A program made the position numbers and the translations under genes. 32,489 nucleotides of DNA from Ectocarpus siliculosus (Eukaryota; Sar; Phaeophyceae; Ectocarpales; Ectocarpaceae), in NCBI GenBank assembly GCA_000310025.1, contig FN649730.1, positions 1,560,365-1,592,853 on the forward strand. Direction: 5' to 3'. Numbering within the stretch: the first letter of the stretch is position 1; each line of letters starts with the position of its first letter. The notes below the pieces were generated by a model. The model was not told the origin of the DNA and made no database searches. It saw only the letters and a list, made by a program, of their open reading frames with translations. Positions 1 to 10,994 of the stretch are shown here, one piece after another.

Positions 1-2074
1 GATGCATGGCCGAGGACCTATCAAAGGATTCACATCGCGAGTCGAAACACCCCCCCCCCCCCCCCCCCACCCACTCCCTTTCTGTCGAAGGTGGGGGGTA
101 GGAGAGGATGTTGCGAGTGAGGACTCACTTAGAAGAGGCCCCAAATTACTTCTGTGACTCGGAGTTGGTGGAACCATTGCCACGTAAGAACAAAATGGCA
201 AACAATTCACGTACCGGGACAGAGGTTTTGGAGTATAATTACGCACGCGAAGCCCTCCAACAAATGTGCGAAACCCATTTCATCTACGGGCGGCACGCTT
301 TTACCAACTTGGACCTCTGAACAAATGAAGGATAGGAGACACCAGAGCAAAGGTATCGCCACCACGGCAGCAACGAAAGAAATCACCGTGTCGATATGCT
401 GCCGTGCGGGTTGTTCAACATGATGATTGTTTTGGGGAATATACCCCAGATGAAGTCAAGAAAGAGTGAAGAAGAAAGCGAATAGATGAAAGAATCAACA
501 GGTGAACGATGCCTAAGCATCATCATCATCACGGAACTTGACAAGTGGTTTGGCGAGAGGATGGGCGTGCAGACGAAATGTAAATAGCACGGATCCCTGG
601 GTGTCGGTACGACCGCAGTAGCTCGACACAAATATACGCGTGGGCGTATGTGTATGTTGTCCCTTCTCGCGGTTTCTACCGTAAGTTCTTCTTCTTGGTG
701 CTGGCCCGGCGTGCTCGTTACCGACAGCACTTAGTGTGGGTTGACGTTGCAAGAATTCATACTTGTACGCACAGAGACCGGAGTGGTCTCTGCTGGTTCT
801 TTCCCGCTGTGGGCGTGTGGTATGCGCGAGTTGCAGCTCCCAGGCTCTCGCCTGATGTGTGTTGGTCTGTGAACTTGTTTGTTCGACTGCGGTGCCCAGG
901 AATAGCGGCGAAATTGCCGAAACTACTCAAAAATAGACAAGGCGCCAAAGTAGGCTCCAAGTAAAATAGAGACAGCTGATTGACGGACGTCAACTTACGT
1001 CTGTCCCGATGGCTTTTTTTGCTGCCTTGCCCTGCGCCCTCAACATGGGAAGAACAATAATATCATATGTTTTGATGCTTTGGGCTTGACGGGGTCGGAG
1101 CAGAAGACGGAGACTCTCCTGGTGTGGACACCAAGAACATGTCTGCCAGGGCTGGGGATCGCGGCAGCGGACTACCAAGAACACATGAGTCGACCACTTC
1201 CGACACCTGGACGGGCTTACCACCGAAAACTGGCGATCTCACGCGACACATCAACCGTCGCAGCAGCGTCGTTAGAGGACGCTTCTCAACATGAGGTCCA
1301 CCGCAAATCCTTTCGACCAGCTAATATTGTCATTGTGAGACCCAAAGGTGGGTTTGTTGAAGGTATTGGTTATGGAGGAAATATGGTTCGGGGGCATGGT
1401 GTGGGGTCCTCGCAACAATCCTTACTGGTAAGCTTCCCCTGTCCAACAAAAGGGAGCGGCATGCAGGCTGAATAGAAAGTTGTTGAAATCAACACTGCAA
1501 TGAAAACTTGCCGACTCAGCCGTAGATCTCGAAACGAAGGGCTGTTATTTTGGAAACAAAGCCAATAGAGAAACTGAAATTCTTTAAGGAATAAAATTAC
1601 ATGATCTTGATGCCCGCACTCCAGAGTGATCGTTTCTACAACTGTTCACCTTTCAGAGTGGTTGGATTGTCGGCTGCCGGCTGCCGAAACGCTGTGCGAC
1701 GCTGCGGTTCGGCTGAACCCCGGACCTTGCGCTTGCTTCTTCTTGCCTGCCGTGAGTCGTCCGACACAGCAAAGAATTGGTCTGTTGATGACGCAAGCGC
1801 CATCTCTGAAAGATTACCCTGGGCCTACCTAAAACCTCAGCCCACTTCCAACGCCCAGTACAGCCCAGCCCTATCCAACGTATTTGACCACAAAAGGTGA
1901 ACAAGCTAACAACAGTTGATTTCTTGTGCGGGAATGGGCAACGGAGATATGGATATGGGTACAAGGACCACAATGTACCCAAGAAACAGATCAAACCTAG
2001 CGTGCATTGGCTTCAACGTGATGAATTCGCCCCGTCCTGGCACAAAGTTGGCCATGCGTTAGTCGATACATGTA
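1..2074. other. Intergenic stretch, no recognisable gene
   Basis: All six frames were read. Open frames of up to about 130 codons occur (for example 1080-1475 plus), but none has a recognisable domain, a consistent set of splice sites or an evident coding bias. The stretch holds a pure C homopolymer near its left end and ends at the left terminal repeat of a MITE. I see no RNA gene. Confidence 0.5.
50..68. repeat. Poly-C homopolymer (19 nt)
   Basis: An uninterrupted run of 19 C residues followed by a C-rich flank. Runs of this length are prone to length errors in sequencing and to slippage in vivo. Confidence 0.9.
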
Positions 2075-2265
2075 CAGTGGTGGTCCCGATATACTGCTGT
2101 GTAGAGACAGGCAAACATCACCGCGGTACATTGGGACAGCGCACTATTGAGGGTTGGGGAACACATAGATATTAGTATTGTAGCCAAATCCCGTCACAAG
2201 AGATTACCGCGGCGTGTATCGGGACCCGCACTACTCGGGACTGCGGTATGCCCGGACCACCACTG
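2075..2265. mobile_element. MITE with TA target duplication, Tc1/mariner-like ends
   Basis: The left end starts CAGTGGTGGTCC directly after a TA (2073-2074). The right end is its exact reverse complement, GGACCACCACTG, directly followed by TA (2266-2267). The ends stay recognisably complementary for about 28 bp with some mismatches (ATACTGC on the left against ATACCGC on the right). At 191 bp the element has no room for a transposase, so it would be non-autonomous. A TA duplication and a CAGTG-type terminus are typical of Tc1/mariner (Stowaway-like) elements; the family assignment is inferred from the ends only. Confidence 0.7.
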
Positions 2266-2267
2266 TA

Positions 2268-4101
2268 TGAGCCGCAGGTCGTGCAGATGGTGCTGCAAAG
2301 TTAATTGAGCGTCGGCCGTTCAAAAATCTGTACGCCCTCTCCATCACTAGCACATCGGTGCAACGAGTATCAACTACTTCCCGTCATGAACGCTAGCCCA
2401 CCTTCTCTTTCTTTTCCTGCTGTTGCACCTGCTCCTCTTGCTCTTCGTCCTTCTCGTGCTTCATTTTCCCCTACTCTTCCTCCTCCACCACCACCACCTC
2501 CCCCATGTCCTCCCCCCCCCCCCACCCCCCAACCGTGCTCCTCCCCACCATCCATCTTGGGATTGGCCTGTTAACGTCGCCTAACTAGCACGGCTACCAT
2601 GTTGTGTGCGAGAAACAAGGTAACAAGGCAAGTCCCCACAAATCTACACCGAAATCGAACTTCATGCTCCGACCGTTTTTCTGGCTCTGTTGCCTCGACC
2701 TAGTCCCAAGGGTCACAAGGTCTGCATCAACATACAACCTTTTAAGATTACTACGTAGGTGGCGATACAGTACCCGAAAGTCGTTACGACCTATATCTTA
2801 CCAAGCACATGTCGACCTGCTGACGGTCATAAGCCGGTGTGGGTGGTGGCGTCTTCCGCCAAACGGGGGTAATCGGGCACAAAGGTAAGTCAATACCATG
2901 AACATCCGGTACAGCTGCACGTTGGTCTTGCCACATGGTCAAGACGTTTAGCAGGCATGCGAATCGTCGACGCAGCCGGCCAAGCCCCAACCCTCACTCA
3001 AACAAATGGCACCCCTAGACACCAGACATCCCTGGGATACCTACCGCGTCTTCGTGCCTCTCCTGAATGGTGCTTCCCACCCACAGCGCCGTGGTGTGAT
3101 GATTGGTGTTCCTGCCCTGTATCGTCCGTGCCGTGTGGTGTGCAGTGGTCCTCCTCTTCGTCTTCGGACATGTCTGACTCGCAGTGCTGCACGACGGAAG
3201 CACGAGAGGCATGAACGGGATCCACACGAGGACAAGGGGAGTCTCCAAAAGCAGCATGTCACTGGAGGTTCTCCATGTTGCGTGCCCGGATTCCCCCTTC
3301 CATCTGTGGGTAGTTGATGGGGGGGAGATGCCGAAGTTCCGACGCGATGCCGAATAGTATATTCCCGCGTAACGGTACGCACAACCTCACTTTGACTTCC
3401 ACAAGAATATCACCAGTCTAGGCTTTCACACCAACAGATGACATGGAGCCTGCATGTAGCATGACACGGATTGCAACAAGCAAGGCATGGGTGGAACCTG
3501 CCGCAGTGAAGGTTTCGAAAAATACGGTCATACAGATGAAACGGAAGAACCACGGGCTGTCCTTCACCACGCCAAAACCACCCTCAATATCCTCTCGTTG
3601 GTTTCCCGGCCCTATGCTTACCGTTGCCCATGCTGCCCTTGTTGTCACCGTACGGCATTGTCCTGAATGAGGTGGCCGAAACAACAGAAACACTCAGGTG
3701 GTAAACAAGGGCCAGCCAAAGGGTGAGGCATTGGATGCGCCATTTGCACCTATCAACACCTAACTCCTCGGACAATCCTATACATATGATTGGTCATCTT
3801 GCCCCGCAGTCATCACACACGTTCTGTTAATACAATGCATTTGCATACTACGCTCTCAAGCGTTTTTTTTTTTTGTTGTCTTCACTTCAAATCGGCGCTC
3901 ACAGCTCTTATAGTGCCATTTACTCCAACCCGTGGTCACACAGAAGAGCCCCTCTCTACCCTCCCCTCCTGCGGTACTTTGCCTACGATTTTTAATGCGA
4001 GAAGAGTTCAGCACTCTCTTCCCTCTGTGTAAACACGAACTAGCTCTATCCACTAAGCCAGGAGCGGAAGCGAGAGAAAAACTCACTTTGCAAGAAAAGC
4101 T
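2268..4101. other. Intergenic stretch with C-rich low-complexity tract
   Basis: No recognisable gene. At about 2480-2540 there is a CCT/CCA/C-run tract whose translations in every frame are only poly-Pro, poly-Gly or similar. Open frames at 2957-3317 (plus) and 2998-3382 (minus) overlap each other in different frames, and neither resembles a known protein. Confidence 0.45.
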
Positions 4102-4174
4102 CGCTTACGCCGGGATTCGAACCCCTAAACTGACCTCTAGAAGGTTTCGAGGATACCAACTAGACCACGGGGGT
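4102..4174 (-). tRNA. tRNA-like sequence, probably a pseudogene or SINE head
   Basis: Read on the minus strand this is a 73-nt unit with both internal RNA polymerase III promoter boxes at tRNA spacing: A box TGGTCTAGTTGG (4156-4167) and B box GGTTCGAATCC (4113-4123). A T4 run (4095-4098) just past the 3' end could terminate transcription. However, the 7-nt acceptor ends pair at only about 3 of 7 positions, the T stem has two mismatches, and the D and anticodon stems do not close well. The anticodon would read TCT (Arg) if the canonical length is kept, but this is unreliable. It is best taken as a decayed tRNA or the tRNA-derived head of a SINE. Confidence 0.5.
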
Positions 4175-4249
4175 GGTAGGAAAACAAAATAGCGGCACAG
4201 TATATTTGCCAAGCGTTCAGTGACGCAAATGAGCCACCCAAGCGCACAC

Positions 4250-4580
4250 CTTTCCTTCGCGACCGGCAGCTTGATATCTACTTCAACGGCTGCAGCTGCG
4301 GCTTTGGCCGCCGCTTCTTTTCCCGCTCGGGTTGCCGATACAGCTGCCGCCGCCTCCTTTGCTGCCTCCGCCGCCTTCGAGACCTTGGGCGGCCGTCATC
4401 GCCATGCTGGCTGCTTGCGACACCCTTGCCGTTACTCCAGGTATGAGGAAGGGTGCCAACACCGACCGTGGCAGCCAGGACCTCTTCATCAACGGCTCGA
4501 AGGCTGGAGAACGTGAGCCTAAGCCTCTCCGAAGCATCCGTCAATCGTTGTCTTGCCGCCGCCATACCTCGTCGATCTTC
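4250..4580 (-). CDS. Two possible exons of an Ala-rich helical protein (unrecognised)
   Basis: I do not recognise this protein. Candidate exon 4467-4580 (38 codons, phase 0 at both ends) follows a good pyrimidine-rich acceptor ending GCTGCAG and encodes an amphipathic, Arg/Glu/Leu-rich segment (RQRLTDASERLRL, then RAVDEEVLAAT). Candidate exon 4250-4383 (134 nt) begins after an AAG acceptor in the matching phase and encodes Lys/Glu/Ala-rich heptad-like sequence (VSKAAEAAKEAAAA, later VEVDIKLPVAKE), ending at a GTGTGC donor. The intron between them would be 83 nt. The composition suggests a coiled coil. I found no first or last exon, and Ala-rich open frames arise easily in GC-rich repeats, so this model is weak. 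Confidence 0.28.
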
Positions 4581-6528
4581 CTGCAGCGATGGCGATGGAG
4601 GGGAGGGTGCGTGTGTGCGCAAAAGGGACACACCTTTGCTTCGAAAATGTTAGCGCCAATGTGACGGGGTGGGTAGCGGCGGTACTGGTAAAAGTGTGTT
4701 AGCCACTACATTGTGCTCTAGAAACAAGAGGGGGGCCCTAGAGAGCAGACCATAGGGTATGCCGCCTCGACAGGGGGACAGATATCATCAAAGGGGGTTC
4801 CCCACAACTTTGTTTCACGTGTAGGAAGAACCCTTCGAAAGTTTATTAACACACGCCTGCCTGTGCCTCGGGCTCTTGCCCAACACGGCGAGTCTTCCGC
4901 TGGAGCGAGTTTTGTGCACAGTAAGCCCCGCGCCTGACCCTCACTTTGGGCGGAAATTGTGTCACACGGGCCTTCCTTTGAACAGCCCATTTTTCTGAAA
5001 TTTGTTCTTTCGTGGCCAATCATCAATCCCCGCATTTTTCGCAGCAACATCAGCTTCACAAGCGAAACATAGGAACATTGGCTGTGGTGTGTCCTTTGTA
5101 TGAATTAGTTGACGACGAAATGGGATTGCTGCAGCGGCCCCTTGTTCCCACCCGGCTGTGGGGCCGCAGGGACATTGCATAGGGAGCAGGACAGTCACCG
5201 CTGTAGTAGTACCGGCGGCAGAGCCGTTGCGCCCGGGCACAAATTTCGGAGATGAGCGGACAAAAAAACACCGATGAGAAAGTGCAGGTAGGTCTGATTA
5301 CTGCCAACATGGCAAAAAAAAGGAACCGAAGCCGCCGCCCCCCTTCTCGCCCTTCTACGGGGCTGACGAGACCTTGCAAGGAAAGCAGGGCAATCACTGC
5401 TATCAATGACGCAGAAATAGTAGCAAGAGCTGGTGGAGTCAAGCAATGTCACCCAAAAGTCAGTTCATGAGAAGAAAACGCAAGAAAAAACCATTCCCAC
5501 ACAACACCATTTGAGCTTTTTCCACCGTCGTGCCTCGCCCCGGCTCCCACACCCTAGACAGACCACCCCCTCGCATCCTCTCCCTCCTAGCAGTTCTCCC
5601 ACCAGAGCTCGCTCCCTAGGTGCTCGCCCAGTAGACGGCAGTGGGCCTCTGCGTCCTTGATCCGCCCGTCGCGACCGAATCGGCTGGTTGTGTGCTACTG
5701 TTTGTGTGGCCACCACACTTCTGTTTTTGCTTGACAGGCGGGGGACGTTTTGGACCCGTGCGACTACCCGATCATAGGATGCCGACTGAGCGGCGATGGC
5801 GTACTCGTTTTTGGAACGGTTTCTTGTGTGACTCGGATAGAAACGAGAGCTGTGTTTTCGTCGGTGACGATTTTCGTTATAGGTTCGCACGTTCGCGTCA
5901 GCAGGGGAAGAAGGCCGAAATTTGCTCGAGTTTAAAGGGTTTGATAGGTTAGAACCCGCCGATTGAACAAAATGACAGACAAAAACACGTATAAGTCCTG
6001 TTCACGGGCGTTTGCTGAACCGCAAGAGCCAGTTAGTCCATGGCATCGAGTATTCCGGGTTCTCTTCTCGCTGCTTTTGATATCAAGTCAAAACAATATT
6101 TGGCGCCGTCAACCGCAAAAGCGAAAAAAAAAAATGTTCGGCCAAAAACGAACGAATAATCGGCCCACGCGTATACACCAAAGAGGGGGGTCAGGCGCAA
6201 GGCTAACAGTGGTGCGACTGACGGCATGCACCAGGCCATTAACGCCTGCACGGCATGAAGAATACCTGAGGACTTCGATACTGCCGTCTGTCTGCGTGAA
6301 ACTCCGTTCGCCTAGTGCTTTCGAGGTGGGCATCACACATTCCGCCTCTGCGATCTCCTATCGTATTGATGCGTGGTTGATTTTCAATATTCGGATCGGT
6401 CTTCCCGATGATCATTACCTAGTTTAGCCTTCCGGCAATAAAATAAAAAACATCTTAACAATATATAGGTGCGTAATGGGCACACATCCACTCGTTGATT
6501 TGATTACTAACCCCCAGTGTGAATCACC
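4581..6528. other. Intergenic stretch, no recognisable gene
   Basis: The longest open frame (5963-6427 plus, 154 codons) has no recognisable domain and no convincing splice or start context. The stretch directly precedes the possible copia LTR. Confidence 0.45.
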
Positions 6529-6726
6529 TGTTGGGTGTACTCAGCACTAGATACGGATCTACGGAGATCTCGAGGGTTTCCTGTATCTTCTTGGTATGTG
6601 TTACTGGAAGGGCGTACCCCCTTCTGGTGTGCAGGGGTTTTTGCCCTGCTGTTCACTCGTTAATGACAAGGTCTTGAGCCAACCTTCTGCCCACAGCCTC
6701 TGACGGTAGGCACCCGCTACCCAACA
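6529..6726 (+). repeat. Possible 5' LTR of a copia-type element
   Basis: The 198-bp segment starts TGTTGGGT and ends ACCCAACA, a perfect 8-bp terminal inversion with the TG...CA ends usual for LTRs, and it sits just upstream of the gag-like ORF. I could not find a second copy downstream, the sequence after its end does not look like a typical primer binding site, and the flanking bases do not match as a target duplication of a solo LTR. A short direct repeat (CGTCACAGTTTGGAGCT) occurs twice about 47 bp apart between this segment and the ORF (about 6791 and 6838). Confidence 0.4.
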
Positions 6727-6845
6727 CGATATATCGAGGAAGGATCCTGCGGGTGTCGGTATTGGTGTGGAGCTACGTATAAGCGGATTCGTCACAGTTT
6801 GGAGCTTCCGGCGCGGCACTTTTTATATCCCGCGTTCGTCACAGT

Positions 6846-8124
6846 TTGGAGCTCGCGGTCGTGTGCTTTGTGTTTGATATGTCATCGGGAAGGAGATGGA
6901 CTCATTTGAGGCGGCGGAACTCAAAGCCGAACTTGCCCTACCAGAGGGCAGAGTCGCAAATGCCGTGCGGGCACGGCAGGTGGCAACAAGTTCAGCGGAT
7001 ACATCCGTCGCTGGATTTCAAGGATGCGGTGCGACTACGCAGCCGCAGCAACAGCAGCAGGAGTTCGAATACGGCAGTTTCCAGCAGCAGCAGGACCGGG
7101 GGAATCAGCGGTGGATACCCCGCGGGAATTTTCTGTCGCAGCAACAGCAGCTGGCTCAAGGTGCAAGGAGCCAGCAGCAGGAGGAGCAGCGCCAACCGTT
7201 TGTCCGCAGCAGCGGGACCCCCAGGACACGACGTGGATGCAGCGCAATCGCGCAGCAGCCGCCGCAGCCGCGAGGTGATCCTCCTTGCCAGCACCAGGAA
7301 CAGCAACGGCAACAACACGGTGTATGGGGCTTTCAACAGCCACAGCAATCACAACAGCAGCAGGGCGGTGTATGGGGCTCTCGACAGTCGCAACGGGCAC
7401 AGGCGCAGATTTTCCCCGCTTGCATGCTGCGTCTGCGTGTTTCCCGCCGGCACGCTCAGGTGTATCGAGATTCATGGGTACCATGGGCACCTTCCACGCT
7501 TCCCCATCGGGCGAGATGGTGTTCAACCGTCGTTCGCCGCGGCCGGAGGAGCGGGAGCTTGTGAACAGCAATGGCCAGAGGCTTCGGGTATCGTTCTTTG
7601 GTGACTTGACGCTACTGTTCCACTGCACGCAGAACGTTCTTCTCACTTTGAAGGACGTTGCTGTCGTTCCGGAGCTGGCATATGCCCTCATTTCCTTCAC
7701 CAAGGTGCAGAGGAGACAGGACGTCATCCTGAGCAGCAAGGGTGTGTCGCTCATGGGGCGAAGCATCCAGTTTGAGAACTTCAGCAACGGCAACTTCATC
7801 CAGGGTACTCGTGTTTTGCCTGCTGACTTCCCGTCTTGTGCGGTAGCCGCTATGCCATCTTTACCGGTGGCTACGGCATCTCCCCCTGGAGGGTGGCTTC
7901 GTCCAGGGGCATTGGCGGCGTCTCCAGTGCCAGCAGTGCCGACCGAACCGCATTCCCCAGCATTGGTGGAGGAGTCAGGTGCCAGACAAGAGCGCGCCCA
8001 TCGCGGATTCCGAGCGGTTGGCGGCGGGCTCCACGGCGGAAGATACTGCGGCGGAGGCACCAGCGGTGACGATAGCGACGGAGCCGCGCTCCCCAGCAGT
8101 GGTGGATCGGAAGTTTTGTGGTAG
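6846..8124 (+). mobile_element. Broken Ty1/copia-type retrotransposon (gag-like and protease region)
   Basis: The open frame 6896-7564 encodes a Gln-rich gag-like product starting MDSFEAAELKAELALPEG, with CAG/CAA-rich stretches. The frame 7285-8124 then takes over and, from about 7510 to 7830, encodes a segment typical of the copia protease-to-integrase junction: NGQRL, FFGDLTLLF, LTLKDVAVVPELAYALISF. In the family this follows the aspartic protease D-[ST]-G motif; here only a DSW remnant remains, in the other frame (about 7468), so the two halves are out of frame. No integrase, reverse transcriptase or RNase H domain follows; the downstream 8.1-8.7 kb is only GC-rich repetitive sequence. This is a dead or severely truncated copy. 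The overlap of frames makes exact limits uncertain. Confidence 0.7.
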
Positions 8125-10994
8125 CTGGTGTGAGGAGGTGGAATTCACGAGCGCGAGCAGCACCGACAGCGCCAACGAGAGCGAGGACAGCTGTGACGGA
8201 GCAGCAGCGGTCTACGGGATCGGCGACAGCGGCAGTGATGTTGCCTTGGGCGCGGAGGAGCTGACCTGTGGTGACCGGCGGGCGTCCACTCACCCTTTCG
8301 ATCCCGGCACCGTGTTTGCAGGGGTTCGAGACGCCGGCACTGTGCGTGCAGGAAGCGCCGACGGCAGTGATGGTGGACAATACGCCGAGGAGGTCGGCGA
8401 CCGGAGGAGGAGCAGCGGCAGCAGCGATGACGGGCTCGATGTGGTCTGGTTTGGGGCACTGCTGCGCCCGTTCGACCCGGGCAAACGGCCACTGCTGAGG
8501 TCGAGCAGAGGGGGCCGGTGCTGAGGGTCGACACCCCTTTTGACCGTGGACAGATGTTGGGGTGGCGAAGGCTGCGGCGCATGCGGTTGCGACCGGAGCA
8601 GCGGAGGATCTGATGGCGAGACCGGCGCGAGGCGCCGAGACGTGTTGGCGGAAATTTGAAGATCTGGACCGAGGCGAGCAGCAAGCGGTTTGACGGGCTT
8701 GCTGCGGCGGGTTATTTCAGGTTTTTGGTTTTGATTTGTGCGGTTTCTGTACGTAATTTCTAGTTTTGGTTGACATTCCAATACGCATACATCCCCTCCT
8801 GGTGAGGAATTACGGCTGAAACCCGAAACCTACTTCAATAAACGGCCTCTAACCTGCAATCCGATACTTCCAGGCGTTTGCCCTTGGTTTGCGACTCACC
8901 ATGGAAGATGAATAGGAAGGATGGCAGTGGGAGAGACCAGACAGCTCGTCCTCGATCTGCCGGAGAATACCACGCTACCGCGGGGGGGTGTCGTGTACCA
9001 CAGCGTAGGTCTGTTTGGTCATGCACCCGAATGTCACACGAACCGAAAATTGGGAGAGCACGTATTCCATTACGCGGAGGCTGTTTTCAACGGGTGGGCA
9101 TCTCTGGCCACATTGCCCTCTCGCCTGGGACGTGGTGAAGTGGAGTGGGGGCTTGGGGAGCGAGAAAAGGGAAGGCGTATTTGTTTGTGACACGCCTGCT
9201 CTCATTTTCTCGGGAGCTGACTGGAATGTTGATCTCGGCCAATCAGTGCCTCGTAATCCTGGCGATAAAGAAAACGATACAAAATGACAAAGCAACATAG
9301 CCCGCTCACTTGTTCTCATGTCCAGGGCAAACTGCCTTGCCGCCGGCTTGACCTACTGTCTTCCTTCGCAGACATGTCGAGGACTTCGTAGCATACATAC
9401 GCGGAAACCCTTCCGGCGCCTTCCCTGCACACACGTGTGTGGGCGGCTGGAAAAAAAACGCATATTATAGATAGACGCAACGGCTGCGGAAAACTGACTG
9501 AGTGGTTCGTCAGCGGCCCAGAACGACAGGCAGTGTAATGTACAGCGTCGCGAGATCGGATCCTTTCGCGGGGCCTCTTTTGTGGGCGATATTCCTCGCT
9601 TGGAATTGCCGCTCTTAAACGTTTGTTCGATAATCCCAGTATCACTTGTGCGCTTGTGGCTTCCCCGGAAGAGGTGAGAGCTTGCTTTCTCACGTACCAA
9701 GGTGATCGTCACCCCGCCGCATGACAGGTTGCAGGGGAAAGGCCCCCAAATACATGCTATGAGAGTCTACGTAGCGAGGCATCCGCCATTCTGTGGTCGA
9801 AAAGCAGAAACCTATTGCAGCCGTCAACATCGCGTAAAACGGTTGTCCGGACTCCCCATTTCTGGGCGTTCGAATTTCACTTTGCTGCCACCCTCCATGT
9901 TCTTCTCTGAGTCCACTGCATAGTTGAATGCAGACTTGCACCGTTGTCAAGCAACTCATTCATCCCAGAGTATGCGCACGTAACGCACCCACTTGATCAC
10001 GCGCGTCACCTCAATCCCAACGGGAACGTAAGCACCTTCAACGGAGAAGCTGAACCCATCGGAAACAGCATATTCCGCTGCCCCGTCCCTGCCAACACCT
10101 CCGGACTCGTCATCGTTACCTGAGCACAGACGAGCCATCTCCACGCGTGGTCCATCGACGGCGCCAGTAGCCAACTGCTTTTGCATGGTATTGAAGTCAT
10201 CTCACTCAGGGGCTAGCCCTACTGCTAAGGGAGTAGAGAGGTGATGGTGTCTTTTCAAAGAATATTTCTGTTGCGAGTGCGCATGGACAACAATGATTTC
10301 GCGTCCCACAGCCATGCCCTGCCGTTGCGCGTTGTTGTATCCGGCGCCCAAATGTCTTTGGATCGAACGGAATTGTCGCAAGACCTTTACATTTACCAGA
10401 TAGTGTACAAGCTGAACGGGTATTTAAAGCGGGCGTAAAGCACCAGACCTCCATTGCATTTGTGTCTAAACTGATTTCACATTCGTCAACTCCACACACC
10501 CAGAAACTCTGATGCCGGACGCGAATATTCTGGCTGAATTCTGCAAGTTCATCCCTCGTCACGCGCTTCGATAGACTACAATACAAAACTCTCTACGCGT
10601 TCAAATGCTCTCCGAAAGTATTATGCTGTCATGGAAAATAATCTGAGCAACGGTAGCGCAAGGCAGCCACCGCAACGATCTTCCATACCACTTCCCATGT
10701 CCGCGCCGACACATTGCTATTATTCTCGGTCCTAACCCCCGCGCTCGGTGATTGACATGATTGTCTTCACGGTCTTGGTCGACCCCGATTCACTTCTTTG
10801 GGCTTAGGGTCATCCGAAAATCGGTTCACATCGGCCCACCGCATACACATCCCTTCGACTCCAGAATCGTCCTCCCGACCAAAAAAGGTTCGGCTATACT
10901 GCAGACCCAGTATTATGTAGCTCGTCTACGTCTGACGATGAAACTGCCTGTGCAAATCCATGTGCCTCCTCAAATGATGGGCTGCCCGGCGGCA
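8125..10994. other. Stretch without recognisable gene between copia remnant and HECT pseudogene
   Basis: The first 600 bases continue the GC-rich, repetitive texture of the copia remnant (overlapping open frames on both strands rich in Gly/Ser/Asp or Arg/Pro). From about 8.8 to 10.99 kb I see unrelated low-information sequence. Minus-strand frames at 9956-10186 and 10206-10586 look moderately protein-like but match nothing I know, and they lie downstream of the HECT stop codon. Confidence 0.4.

Noticed and set aside
1690-1730. NPGP peptide in the plus strand, as in 2A-like peptides at the start of some retrotransposon ORFs
   Set aside because: The preceding D-x-E is absent (AVRLNPGPC) and there is no downstream endonuclease or RT domain.
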